DNA of 64,000 bases. Source: Sphingomonas sp. OK281 (GTDB lineage: Bacteria > Pseudomonadota > Alphaproteobacteria > Sphingomonadales > Sphingomonadaceae). Position numbers and translations under genes: made by a program. The first letter of the stretch is position 1, and every line of letters starts with the position of its first letter. The notes under the pieces were generated by a model. The model was not told where the DNA came from, did not search any database, and saw nothing but the letters and a program-made list of their open reading frames with translations. Positions 42,601 to 50,441 of this stretch are shown one piece after another. The stretch is from the NCBI RefSeq assembly GCF_900115295.1, contig NZ_FOVZ01000010.1:25739-89738 (forward strand). Reading direction: 5' to 3'.

Positions 42601-44878
42601 CGTGACTGGCGGCAGCTATGTCGCCAAGGGCGCCGCTTCGGTGGCTGGGCAGTCGATCAGGCTCGCCGGACTCACGTCGGATACCGGCGATGTTTCGGCC
42701 GCTGCCCGACGAGACGGTGTTTCGATCGACCGGTTTGCGGCGGGTGGAGCGGCCACGATCACCGCACCGGGGACGATTGCGATCGGTGCGCTCACCGCGA
42801 ATACGCTCAACGTGGCGGCGGCTGGAGCCTTGACGGGGGGCACGTTCACAACGGCGGGCGCGGCGTTGCTGACCGGGCAGTCGATCGCACTGACCGGCGT
42901 TACGACGACCCACGGCACGCTGACCGCGACCGGCGGCGACCTGTCGATCGGGCGGGTCGATGCGGGGGGGCTCGCGACACTGTCGGGAACCGGCGGGATC
43001 GCAGTCGACGCGCTGACCGCCGCCGCACTGACGGTTAATGCACGCGGCGGCGTCTCGGGTGGCACCTATGCGGTGAGCGGCGCGGGGTCGGTTGCCGGGC
43101 AGGCGGTCACGCTCTCCGGGCTCACGTCCGATACGGGCGACGTCACGGCAACGGCGCGCGCAGGCGACCTTGCCATCACCCGGCTCGTCGCCGGCGGCGC
43201 GGCAACGGCCACAGCGAGTGGTGCCGTAGCGATCAGTGAGTTCAGCGCGAAGGGTGTCGGCGCAATTACCGCGACCGGCGGCGGTATCCGGCTCGACACG
43301 GCGACCGCGAGCGCGCTCACGCTGAAGGCCGCGGGCGACATCGCAGGACGCACCGTTGCGGGCGCGACGCTCGTGAGCACGGGCGGCGATCTCACCGTGA
43401 CCGGCGACCGTGCGGTGACGTTGGCGGGTGCGACCTCGGCGGGCGGTGCGACGATCGGCGGCAGCGATGTCCGGGTGTCGGGCGGGCTCGGTGCGGCCCG
43501 CGCGTTGCTGGTGCAGGCGCGGAATGCGTTGACGCTGGGCGATGCGACCGCGGGCGGCACGCTGTCGCTGACCGCGACCAGCGGGTTGACCGCACAGGCG
43601 CTTAAGGCGGGCGGCGATACCAGTCTGAAGGCGGGGGCCGCCTTGGCGGCGGGCGCGATCGATACCGGTGGCGCGCTGTCGGTGACGGGCGGTGGCGACG
43701 TGTCGCTCGCGTCGAGCCGGACGAGCGGTGCCGCGACGATCGATGCGGTCGGGATTGCGACGCTCGGTCAGATGATCGCCGGGCCCAGCCTGACGATCAA
43801 GGCCAGCGATGCCCGGCTGTCGGGTATCCAGCGTGCCGCCGCGGTCGGGTTCGAGAACCGCACCGGTGATACCAGCGCGCTGCGGCTAGGCGACGGCACC
43901 ACGGCCGACGGCTTCCAACTGTCCGATTCCGAGATCAAGCTGGTCGAGGCCGATGCCCTGACCTTCCGGCAGGGCAATGGCGCGGTCGAGATCGGCACGC
44001 TGGCGTTCGATGCCGATGCAGGCCGTCGCACGGTCGACGTGCTGGGAACGGGGCGGATGACGATCGATGGTGTCGTCAGTGGGGCGGGCGCGGGGCGGAT
44101 GTTCCGCTTCGGCGGCACCAGCACCTCCGAGACCGACACGGCATCCGCGATCCATGTCGCGACGACAAGCGTGGCGGGTGGACGGCTATTGTTCGATACC
44201 GCCGACCTCGATCTGCGCGGCAACCGGATTGCGGTGGGGCTCGGCGCGGGCTTCCTCAATCTGCTGAACGACGACGCGACGGTTACCCAGGTCGTCGCAG
44301 GCTTGGTTGGGAACGCCAATTCGGCGCTTTACAACGCCAATCTCGGCGGCGGCGCTTATGATCCGTCCGCACCGACGACGGTCTCGGCACACAGCCTGAC
44401 GGTGCGCTACGGCGACTATGCGCTGTTCCAGAATACCGGCGTCGCGCGCACCAACACCGGCATCGTGCTCGGCGGTACGCCGACCGCGCCGGTCAATCCA
44501 GCGCTCAGCTTGCGGCCGACCACCGCCGCCAATACGTTTGCCGCGTTCGGCACGATCAACGGCGTCGGCTCGACCGCCGCGGCGCTGCTCGGGCCGAACG
44601 CCGTGTCGCTTGGGACCGCCAACGTTTCGGCCAGCCGCATCAACGGCTGCGTCGTCGGATCGGGCGCGGGCTGTCTCACCGCGATCGTGATCCAGCCGAC
44701 CTTGCAGGTGTTCTCGGCCAGCCAGGCCGATCTGTTCGGGTCGGTCGCCGATCTGACGGTGCCGTTCGATCCGCTCGTCGGCGGGTCGAACGAGGAATTG
44801 TTGACCGGGCTCGCGGCATTGGCTCCGAAACCCGATACCGATGGCTGCGTGGCCGGCAACGAGGAGTCGTGCAAGTGA
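36635..44878 (+). CDS. tpsA: Giant filamentous-haemagglutinin-type TpsA adhesin
   Basis: Exoprotein of 2747 aa. A signal peptide (to about residue 31, GWAQ) is followed by the TPS secretion domain with VIDWNGFNVPTGATAEFTDG and NPNGILVGSGAKI. The rest is Gly/Ala/Thr/Val/Asp-rich beta-helix repeats and a short C-terminal tail with two cysteines (GCVAGNEESCK). There are almost no aromatic or charged clusters and no terminal enzymatic domain, so adhesion or biofilm is the likely role rather than contact-dependent toxin delivery. ATG 36635 follows AGGGGAG. It contains a near-perfect 456-bp tandem duplication. Its stop overlaps the CHAT gene start (GTGA). Confidence 0.93.
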   Translation: MSIPSYRRQIRRTLAISTVLASGCIPAVGWAQTLPRPSDVTAVTTSLGGGNPTVTRSGTTLSVDLKATSTVIDWNGFNVPTGATAEFTDGRAAGLSRNIAVLNRDLSGANTQILGSLKSDTNVAVWVFNPNGILVGSGAKINTGSLVLTTLKPDQANFLAGNDAGGSYGLMADGGIASDIRVQSGATITLSNGNRGLIMVAPKITSAGTLIAGNQDVAFVTATDVKLNYAPGSPLSVTLNKGTTVGGTSQLVTGSVSGRNVVFALASKGTITDSLLSVDATVTSASNGDNGIVLSAGRSGNGVTIGSDAAETGGVAGIGGAGAWRAVNDDVTLTANGAVALTGALRSGSDVVVKAGGLASIAGAVAASNDYRVTGTGVTLGAATPVVQSANDVVEILSTDGVLSGGAGLTLRANANGAGNDLMTLSTAGASGGNIIFAKGSSVEGGPNRESDVRIGVGVASNAVSLGDVSGRGLLGAVGGGAYTNGLSIGGALDLGDVTTRSALSLRSGDALTAGVLTSGGAITLNSIGAMRLAAIDASGDIAMNGSGTTTVSGGIVSRGTTSGITIARDGAVAVTGSLTAGGNLTIGTTAATVASIALDGAVSAGGISFVTSGAQTFGGTLRATGALTATAGGAVTSSGAVTAGNAVALTGASLDLNSVTSTNDDLTLVATSGSIAAIAPAGARLAAGGALSATASNGTVTVASGTANGGMLRLTGSGGVTVGTLIGSSDIIVDAAGSAAIVSGAVTAGRSYAVSGGSVSLGTTGSGSTGAVTQAARGAVQISGGAGGITGLDRLTLQANADGTGSEALELSIAATTPGAIAFAPGTTLRGGAGSQSDLVIRSGVAEGSVALGTVVARNLLGAVGTDAATTGLTRTSALSLGDVTLTGPLSLSGVGLVTGALTSDGAVTLNSSAGLTTRAINTAGAVAAVAAGDLTIASVRGDTGVALTSTGGAVDIAGALSAAVGSVSVVANVGAVRLPGSVTASGDYRVTGASVTLGGTQAAARAVSVAATAGTLTGASGLTLTSGSDGRSAQSLALSATGGIAFAANSVINGGPARQGAVTIDGGANAITLGDVTGRSLVVNAGQPLTGALTAGTILVADGLSITGGAAGIRLGDVSVSAGGLAIDAVDGAITLGNATVSGDVAVSGARIDYGTIDANAVGLRSVGTTATGIAGGHIDARGPVTLTATDGIGGVATGAINTRSTLAVTSVGEIRLDSVDASGTANLTTLTNPADVLIVNGLTAGGTVTIASTRDIRAPFITSTGGSLALSAPNGDVTGYLPGTTIQLNTGVDGGYALDVGRAVRLGVLTGGPVSLRADTIDVVSIDVGSNLVKLFADSGDLNVRNGIKAGLVDLRASGAVSVGGTINASDAVTLSGTTGLSFGGIRGLSVAASSGGAITGGAIQSTGAINLTGASLRVGSLASGTGAIMLGATSGTLDAGDLTAATGIDATAIGDLSVDSVAVSGGNANLATRTGDAWLGSGSASGNIVLGAGGLAASPGAILAGGNYQVTGGTVALGGSVTQEAGGRIAISATTGAIRGGNGLTLIANSPNGAASNAMLLDAAGSIDLAGSSIAVRNTGALGLRAGTGKTVTLGDIDAGLVGGIVTAADGSRSVSTLFGHDAAFTAGTIRAQDVGIALSAGDLTVDAVTTTRTTKLSAAGGAIRVGAITADTFTVDARDALTGGAYASTGDNSVTAGSIALTSLIASAGSTSAAARAGDIAIDTVTADGTATLTAPGAIAIGGLTATTLTATAGGALSGGGFTMAGPATLNGQTIALTGVTTSQGSLTATATGGDLSIARVDAGGLAKLTGTGGIAVDSLVAAALAVDAQGAVTGGSYVAKGAASVAGQSIRLAGLTSDTGDVSAAARRDGVSIDRFAAGGAATITAPGTIAIGALTANTLNVAAAGALTGGNFTTAGAASLAGQSIALTGVTTTRGPLTATATGGDLSIARVDAGGLAKLTGTGGIAVDSLVAAALAVDAQGAVTGGSYVAKGAASVAGQSIRLAGLTSDTGDVSAAARRDGVSIDRFAAGGAATITAPGTIAIGALTANTLNVAAAGALTGGTFTTAGAALLTGQSIALTGVTTTHGTLTATGGDLSIGRVDAGGLATLSGTGGIAVDALTAAALTVNARGGVSGGTYAVSGAGSVAGQAVTLSGLTSDTGDVTATARAGDLAITRLVAGGAATATASGAVAISEFSAKGVGAITATGGGIRLDTATASALTLKAAGDIAGRTVAGATLVSTGGDLTVTGDRAVTLAGATSAGGATIGGSDVRVSGGLGAARALLVQARNALTLGDATAGGTLSLTATSGLTAQALKAGGDTSLKAGAALAAGAIDTGGALSVTGGGDVSLASSRTSGAATIDAVGIATLGQMIAGPSLTIKASDARLSGIQRAAAVGFENRTGDTSALRLGDGTTADGFQLSDSEIKLVEADALTFRQGNGAVEIGTLAFDADAGRRTVDVLGTGRMTIDGVVSGAGAGRMFRFGGTSTSETDTASAIHVATTSVAGGRLLFDTADLDLRGNRIAVGLGAGFLNLLNDDATVTQVVAGLVGNANSALYNANLGGGAYDPSAPTTVSAHSLTVRYGDYALFQNTGVARTNTGIVLGGTPTAPVNPALSLRPTTAANTFAAFGTINGVGSTAAALLGPNAVSLGTANVSASRINGCVVGSGAGCLTAIVIQPTLQVFSASQADLFGSVADLTVPFDPLVGGSNEELLTGLAALAPKPDTDGCVAGNEESCK
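41971..42882 (+). repeat. Near-identical 456-bp tandem repeat inside tpsA
   Basis: Two in-frame copies of 456 bp (152 codons) start at 41971 and 42427 and differ only at a few positions (for example CAAGGGTCG versus CGTGGACCG early on, and AACTTCACG versus ACGTTCACA near the end). Related but diverged units flank them (one starts at 42883). The low divergence at the DNA level points to recent unequal crossing-over or replication slippage. Confidence 0.9.
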
Positions 44879-47800
44879 ACCGATCGATGGCGCGCCCGCG
44901 TCTCCTGGCGGGGGCCGCTCTGGCGAGCGTGGCCATGGTGCTGACGTCGTGCGCGACGGTCCGCGCACCCGACCGGCCCGACGTCGTCAGCCTTGGTCGC
45001 AACCCGAGCGGCGAGCCCTGCGTCGCATCGCGCGACTGGTCCGATCCGGCCGTGCCCGATCCGTTCGCGCGCGCCTATGCGATCACCTGCCGCGGCGTCA
45101 CCGCGAGCCGGCCCGTCGGCAGCATCCGCATCGTTCCGGCCACCGCCGCGGCGATCAAGCCGATCGATGCCGTGCTCGATTGCGGCCCGGCCACGTCAGT
45201 GACGATCGCGGCCGGCGCGGTCCAGGTCAGTCGCTGCAACGACCGGGCATTGGGGACCGCGACGGTTCGGATCGACAGGCCGGTCGGCCAGACGATGCTG
45301 ATCGCGGATGCGCCACCGTCGCTGCTCGGGCAACTCGAGGAAGCGGTGGCGATTCTGGCGGGCACGAAAAAACCTAGCGCCGATGCAATGCGGCCGATTT
45401 CGTCGACGATCGATCTCACGCAGATTGTGCCGGGGCGTGCGACATCGGCGGTCGCCTCGACCACCACGACCCAAGGTGTCTTCGATCCGACCGCCGCGCT
45501 TGGCGAAGGCATCGGCTTCAACCATCGCGGTCTGCATGTCGAGGCATCGCGCGTGTTGAACGATGCGCTGAGCCGCGTCTCGACCACCGCCGATCCGGCG
45601 ATGCGGGTCGAACTGCTGCTCGAAGCGGGGCTGGCCGATTCGAACATCCGCTTCAACGATTCGGCGAAGGAGCATTTCGACGAAGCCGATGCGATCATGG
45701 CGGCGTCGCCGGCCAACCGGTCGCTGTTCCTGTCGCGCAAGCGCGATGCGTACCGCGCTCTCGACCTCATCAACCGGCACGCGTTCCGCGAAGCCGCCGA
45801 GATGCTGGGCCAGTCGACCGGCGCGGCGGTTGCCGCTAGGGATCCGCTGCTCGACCCGGCGACGCTGCGGCAGCTGAACCAGCCGCGCTCGAACCCCGCC
45901 GATGCGGTCAGCGCGATCGCGGTGCCCGATACCGCCGACCTTGCGCAGCTGGTGCTCGACATCCAGGCCAAGTGGGCACTCAGCGTCGCGCGGCTGGCGC
46001 TGGGCGACGATGCCGGCGCGCGCGTCGCGATCGATGCGGCGGCACGGTCGTATCGCCCGCTCGAGAACGAGCGGATCAACCCGTCGCAGATCCTGTGGCT
46101 GAGCTCACGGATCGAGCGGCAGCGCGCGCGCCTGCTCGCGCGGGCCGGCAAGTCGGGCGCGGCGCTCGACGCGTTCGACTCCGCGCTCGACAATCTGAAG
46201 CGCGGCGCGCTGGCGACCGGCGGTACCGGCGCCGAACCCGCGATCGCGCAGGCCGAACTGGAGCGTGCGAGCCTGTTCGCGCGCACCGGCGCGCCGCGGA
46301 CGGCGGTGCGGACCGAATATGCCGAGGCGATCGATGCGATGATCGATGCCGATGTCGATACGCTGGCGACCTCGAACGGGATGGAAGAATATCTCGACCT
46401 GCTGGTCCAGGAAGCCGCGACCAAGCCGCAGGCGGATACGGTCGCCCGGTTCTTCCGCGCGGTCCAGGCGACCGGCGAGCCGGCGATCGCGCGGCAGGTG
46501 AGCCAGTTGCAGACGGTGGTGACCGCCGATCCGGCGACCGGTGCGCTGGTCCGCGAGCGCGGCGAGCTGGAGCGCGAGGTCACGCGGCTTCGCTACGCGA
46601 TCTCCGCGAAGGCGAGCGACGTAGCGGTGCCCGGCGCGAAAACCCCGTCGAGCGATCTGGGCGCGTCGCGCGCTGTTGCCGAACAGCGGTTGCTCGACGT
46701 CGAGGCGAAGCTCGCCAGCGACCCGCGCTATCGGACGGTCGACGAACAGCCGGTCACGATCGAGGCGCTGCGCGCCGCGCTGAAGCCGGGCGAGGTGTTC
46801 CTGAAGCTGACGACGCTCAATCGCCGGATCTACGGCATGATGGTGAGCGCGGACCAGACCTATATCTACGCGGTCGCAGCCGATGCCGCATCGAAACAGG
46901 CGATCGATGCGCTGGCGTCGCGGGTTCGCGGATCGATCGACGGGGCGTTGTCGCAGGGCAAGCTCGTGCCGTTCGACGATGCGGCGGCATATGCGCTGTT
47001 CCGCCTGATCGCTGGGCCAGCCGAGCCGGTGCTGGCGTCGGCGCGCGCGCTCGTGGTCGATCCGTCGGGGCCGCTCGAGCGGTTGCCCGCAGGGGTGCTG
47101 GTCAAGCGCTATGACAAGGCGGCAGTGCGCGAGACACCGTTCGATTTCTCGCGCACCGCGTTTCTCGCGGCGGACACCGCGATCTCCACCGCGCTGTCGC
47201 CGCGATCGTTCCTGGTCGCGCGCGCCTTGCCGCCGTCGCGCGCGCGCAACCCGTTCCTCGGGTTCGGCCAGCATCGCCCGACCGCGTTCGGACCGGCGGC
47301 GGCGGGACGGATGATCAAGGTCGGCTTCGGCTGCACGGTCGGCGCAGGCCAGCTCGGCACGCTGTCGCAGGCGATCAAGCCGATCAGCGATCACGAACTG
47401 ACCGTCGCGGCGGATGCGCTGGGCGTGCCGGGCGCGCCGCGGATCACCGGGGCGGCGTTTAGCGACACCGGCGTCGAGGCACGCGGCGATCTCGACCAGT
47501 ATGAGGTGCTGCACTTCGCGACGCACGGTCTGGAAGAGGGGCAATGGGGCTGCGCGATGTCGCCGCCCGCGCTGGTCACGTCGTTCGGCGATGCGGAGTC
47601 GGACGGACTGCTGAGCTTCTCGGAGATCGCCGGGCTGCATCTCGACGCGAATCTCGTCGTGCTGTCGGCGTGCGATACCGCGAGCGGCGTGCGCGATCAG
47701 GAACTCGCGCGCCGGTCGGGACAGGAGGAGTCGGGATCGACGCTCGAAGGGCTGGTCCGCGCGTTTCTGACCGCGAATGCGCGATCGGTGCTGGCGACCT

Positions 47801-48054
47801 ATTGGCAGGTGTCGGCGGAGCGGGAGAGCGAGGAGTTCATCAAGGTCTTCTACGGGGCCGCGCGGACCAAGACGATCGGGCGCGCGCTCCAGGATGCGCA
47901 ACGCGACCTGATCCGCCAGCCGACCTATTCGCATCCGTTCTACTGGGCGCCCTATTTCCTCGTCGGCGATGGCAGCAAGACGATGCTGTCGCAACCGATG
48001 GGGCAACCGCTGAGCCAGCCCACGCGCCCGCCGATCGTCAACGCCCAGCGATGA
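44875..48054 (+). CDS. CHAT-domain lipoprotein (putative caspase-like peptidase)
   Basis: Protein of 1059 aa with a signal peptide and lipobox LTSC (C26), so probably anchored in the outer membrane facing the periplasm or surface. The middle (about 230-560) is helical and TPR-like. The C-terminal third is a CHAT domain with the catalytic pair H884 in VLHFATHG and C933 in VLSACDTASG, and the usual VRAFLTANARSVLATYW and HPFYWAPYFLVGD tail. CHAT proteins are caspase-clan cysteine peptidases. GTG 44875 overlaps the tpsA stop and follows GAGGAG; ATG 44887 is an alternative. It may process or control the TpsA adhesin (inference). Confidence 0.9.
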   Translation: MNRSMARPRLLAGAALASVAMVLTSCATVRAPDRPDVVSLGRNPSGEPCVASRDWSDPAVPDPFARAYAITCRGVTASRPVGSIRIVPATAAAIKPIDAVLDCGPATSVTIAAGAVQVSRCNDRALGTATVRIDRPVGQTMLIADAPPSLLGQLEEAVAILAGTKKPSADAMRPISSTIDLTQIVPGRATSAVASTTTTQGVFDPTAALGEGIGFNHRGLHVEASRVLNDALSRVSTTADPAMRVELLLEAGLADSNIRFNDSAKEHFDEADAIMAASPANRSLFLSRKRDAYRALDLINRHAFREAAEMLGQSTGAAVAARDPLLDPATLRQLNQPRSNPADAVSAIAVPDTADLAQLVLDIQAKWALSVARLALGDDAGARVAIDAAARSYRPLENERINPSQILWLSSRIERQRARLLARAGKSGAALDAFDSALDNLKRGALATGGTGAEPAIAQAELERASLFARTGAPRTAVRTEYAEAIDAMIDADVDTLATSNGMEEYLDLLVQEAATKPQADTVARFFRAVQATGEPAIARQVSQLQTVVTADPATGALVRERGELEREVTRLRYAISAKASDVAVPGAKTPSSDLGASRAVAEQRLLDVEAKLASDPRYRTVDEQPVTIEALRAALKPGEVFLKLTTLNRRIYGMMVSADQTYIYAVAADAASKQAIDALASRVRGSIDGALSQGKLVPFDDAAAYALFRLIAGPAEPVLASARALVVDPSGPLERLPAGVLVKRYDKAAVRETPFDFSRTAFLAADTAISTALSPRSFLVARALPPSRARNPFLGFGQHRPTAFGPAAAGRMIKVGFGCTVGAGQLGTLSQAIKPISDHELTVAADALGVPGAPRITGAAFSDTGVEARGDLDQYEVLHFATHGLEEGQWGCAMSPPALVTSFGDAESDGLLSFSEIAGLHLDANLVVLSACDTASGVRDQELARRSGQEESGSTLEGLVRAFLTANARSVLATYWQVSAERESEEFIKVFYGAARTKTIGRALQDAQRDLIRQPTYSHPFYWAPYFLVGDGSKTMLSQPMGQPLSQPTRPPIVNAQR

Positions 48055-48893
48055 CCGCGCCAGGGGCCGTGAAGCGCTCTCCCACGAGAGCGGCGACCGC
48101 GGCGGTCGCCGGCTTGGTGGTGGCCGCGCTGATCGTCGGTCTGGCGCCCCCGCTGATCGCGGGAACGGGCCTGATCGGGGCGGATGGGGTCGACGGCGAG
48201 ACGGTGTTCACGCTGGCGATCTTCGTACCGCTGCTGGTGGTGGCGATCGTCGGCGGTCGCCTGACCGGCATTGCGACGTTGAAGATGGGCACGGGTCCGG
48301 GCGCACGGCTGGCACAGGGTTTGGCGATCGGATTCGCCGGGCTGTTGATCGCGGCCGGGTTTGCGGCGATCTCCGGAACGCTCGTTCGCGGTGCGGGCGC
48401 GCCGCTGTCGGTCGTGTCGCTTGCGATCGGCGCGGTCGTCGTGCTGGTCCAGGTCACCGCGGAGGAAGCCTATTTTCGCGGCTGGCTCCAGCCTCTACTG
48501 GCGACCGCGTGGGGGGGGCGGGTCGCGGTGCCGGTCGTGGCGATCGGGTTTGCGCTTCTTCACGTGGCGGGCGGCGTGCGCGGACCACTCGAACTGCTGA
48601 ACCTGTTAATTGGTGGATTGCTGTTCGGACTGCTGGCGGCGCGTGGTCGCGGGCTTGCCGGCGCGATCGGCGCGCATGCGGCGTGGAATGGTGCCGAGCA
48701 ACTCGCGCTCGGGCTCGATCCCAATCCGGGTATCGGTGGCTACGGCGCGCTGGTCGATTACGATCTGGTCGGCAAGGCATTGTGGGGCGGATCGGACGCC
48801 GGGCTGAACGCGAGCGTTGCGATGACGATCAGCCTGCTGGCGTTGGTGGTGCCGATGGTCCTGCTCATGCGGCGGCGTATCGCACGAGCCTAA
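48051..48893 (+). CDS. CPBP-family intramembrane protease
   Basis: Membrane protein of 280 aa with about eight hydrophobic segments and the three CPBP/Abi motifs in order: EEAYFR with E138-E139 and R143, FALLHV, and HAAWN. This family (Rce1-like) contains intramembrane glutamate proteases. ATG 48051 overlaps the CHAT gene stop (ATGA), so the two proteases are probably co-produced as part of the TPS operon. Substrate unknown; prenyl-protein-type or peptide maturation roles are known for relatives. Confidence 0.9.
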   Translation: MTAPGAVKRSPTRAATAAVAGLVVAALIVGLAPPLIAGTGLIGADGVDGETVFTLAIFVPLLVVAIVGGRLTGIATLKMGTGPGARLAQGLAIGFAGLLIAAGFAAISGTLVRGAGAPLSVVSLAIGAVVVLVQVTAEEAYFRGWLQPLLATAWGGRVAVPVVAIGFALLHVAGGVRGPLELLNLLIGGLLFGLLAARGRGLAGAIGAHAAWNGAEQLALGLDPNPGIGGYGALVDYDLVGKALWGGSDAGLNASVAMTISLLALVVPMVLLMRRRIARA

Positions 48894-48896
48894 GCG

Positions 48897-50315
48897 TCAG
48901 TTAGCGGTGCTTCGCCGGGCGTCGACGCGGTCGCGCAGCGCATCGAAAGCCTTCAGCGCAGCGCCGGTCAGCGCCTCGCTGCTCTTGCCCATCTGGAGCG
49001 CGAGCGGATCGGTCGGCTGGCCGTCGATATGGACTTCGTAATGCAGATGCGGGCCAGTCGAGCGGCCCGTGGTGCCGACCTCGCCGATCTGGCGACCCTG
49101 CACGATTCGCGCGCCTGCGATGATGCCGGGCAGGATCCGGTTCATGTGGAGGTAGAGCGTCTCCCAGCCATTGTCGTGGCGCAGCTTGACGAAGTTGCCG
49201 TTCGGTCCCTTCAACCCGGCGAACTCGACGACCGCATCGCCGGAGGCGAAGATCGGCGTGCCGGTCGGCGCGGCGAAGTCGGTCCCGCGGTGAAGTTTCA
49301 TGAAGCCCAGCACGGGGTGTTCGCGCATCCCGTACGGTGACGATATCCGCGCGCCGTCGATCGGCGTCCGCATCAGCGTACGGACCGTGCTGCGGCCATT
49401 GGCATCGTACCATTTGGGTCCGGTCGCACCATTTTTGTCCGGCGTCTCGAACCGGTAGAGCGCGCGTGACTTGGCGGCGGTCTCGAGCGAGGCGTAGACG
49501 AGAACCGGCACGCCGACCGGGTTGCCGGCGGCGCTGTAACGCTGTTCGAAGCCTGCCTCGAAGATGTCGCCGGGCGCAACTTCGCGCTGGAGATCGAAGT
49601 CGAACGCGAAGGCGTTGGCGAAGTCGCTGACGAGCGTGTCGTTGACCCCCGCCGCGACCGCCGCGCTGTAGAAATCGCGCGCATCGAGTTCGCCGCGGAC
49701 GATCGTCAACCGCCGGACGAGGTGCGCGGACAGCGTCTGCTGCGTAAAGCCGTCGCCGCCGTGCGCCAACGCGATCCCCGCACCGTCTTCGCGCGTGGCG
49801 TCGAGCCGGACGAGATGGCCGGCATTGATATCGAATACGAGGCGGACGTCGTCGCTCCCCGGGCCGAGGACGCCGCGCGCGCGCCTGGCGGCGTCGTCGG
49901 CTTCGATCGTGTCGACGCCGGCTGCGACGAGGCTCGGGCCGATCGCGTCGGCGCCCGCGACGGTGAGGATGCGACGACCGGCGGACACCGTGCCGGAGCG
50001 TGCAATCGATACCGCGACCGGTTGCGGTGCCGTCGTCGCCGGGCGATCGAGCATGGCCAGGACCGCACCGCCCGACGCTATCGCAAGCCCCGCCATCACG
50101 GCCGGACCGACGTGCGACAAGACGGCGCGGCAGGGTGCGGGGCGCGGGGCCACGGGGGCGGCCTTTGAGGTGGGCTTGGCATCGTTCGTCGTCCAGCTTC
50201 GCGGATCGAACGACGGGGATGAGGGCGTAACCGACTGTACAGGTGAGGGACTTGGTCGGTCGATGCCCCAGCGGCGGGGATCGAACGATAGGTCGTCATC
50301 GTCGCTGTCGTCCAA
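48897..50315 (-). CDS. M23-family peptidoglycan endopeptidase, membrane-anchored
   Basis: Protein of 472 aa. The acidic, proline-rich cytoplasmic N-terminus contains two copies of an SFDPRxW motif (about residues 10-15 and 35-41). A single membrane segment (GPAVMAGLAIASGGAVLAML) follows, then an OapA/LysM-like region and a LytM/M23 domain with H342-x3-D346 (HRGTDFAA) and H423-L-H425. These zinc sites look complete, so it should cut peptidoglycan cross-links. The start appears to be TTG 50315. It runs divergently from tssK and may open the wall for T6SS assembly or TpsA, as cluster-encoded hydrolases do elsewhere; this is inference. Confidence 0.88.
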   Translation of the reverse strand: MDDSDDDDLSFDPRRWGIDRPSPSPVQSVTPSSPSFDPRSWTTNDAKPTSKAAPVAPRPAPCRAVLSHVGPAVMAGLAIASGGAVLAMLDRPATTAPQPVAVSIARSGTVSAGRRILTVAGADAIGPSLVAAGVDTIEADDAARRARGVLGPGSDDVRLVFDINAGHLVRLDATREDGAGIALAHGGDGFTQQTLSAHLVRRLTIVRGELDARDFYSAAVAAGVNDTLVSDFANAFAFDFDLQREVAPGDIFEAGFEQRYSAAGNPVGVPVLVYASLETAAKSRALYRFETPDKNGATGPKWYDANGRSTVRTLMRTPIDGARISSPYGMREHPVLGFMKLHRGTDFAAPTGTPIFASGDAVVEFAGLKGPNGNFVKLRHDNGWETLYLHMNRILPGIIAGARIVQGRQIGEVGTTGRSTGPHLHYEVHIDGQPTDPLALQMGKSSEALTGAALKAFDALRDRVDARRSTAN

Positions 50316-50441
50316 TCCAGATCGCCTTCAAACCTCACACGCGAAGAAAGTTATTGTCTGAAAGCCCCGCCGGCGCAATAACCGCAAGAGTTTCCCAGTG
50401 GCGCAGCGTGTGCCCTGACGTAACGAAACGGGGGCGGATCA

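Noticed and set aside
40331..42913. 860-aa open frame antisense inside tpsA
   Set aside because: It mirrors the repetitive, low-complexity tpsA sequence, has no domain or signal, and sits entirely within the well-supported adhesin gene.
36635..44878. Repeats in tpsA considered as a possible CRISPR or satellite array
   Set aside because: Repeat units are long, in frame, and encode beta-helix protein repeats; there are no short uniform repeats with unique spacers.
46105..48006. 633-aa open frame antisense to the CHAT gene
   Set aside because: Arg/His/Asp-rich shadow frame; the CHAT catalytic motifs are on the other strand.
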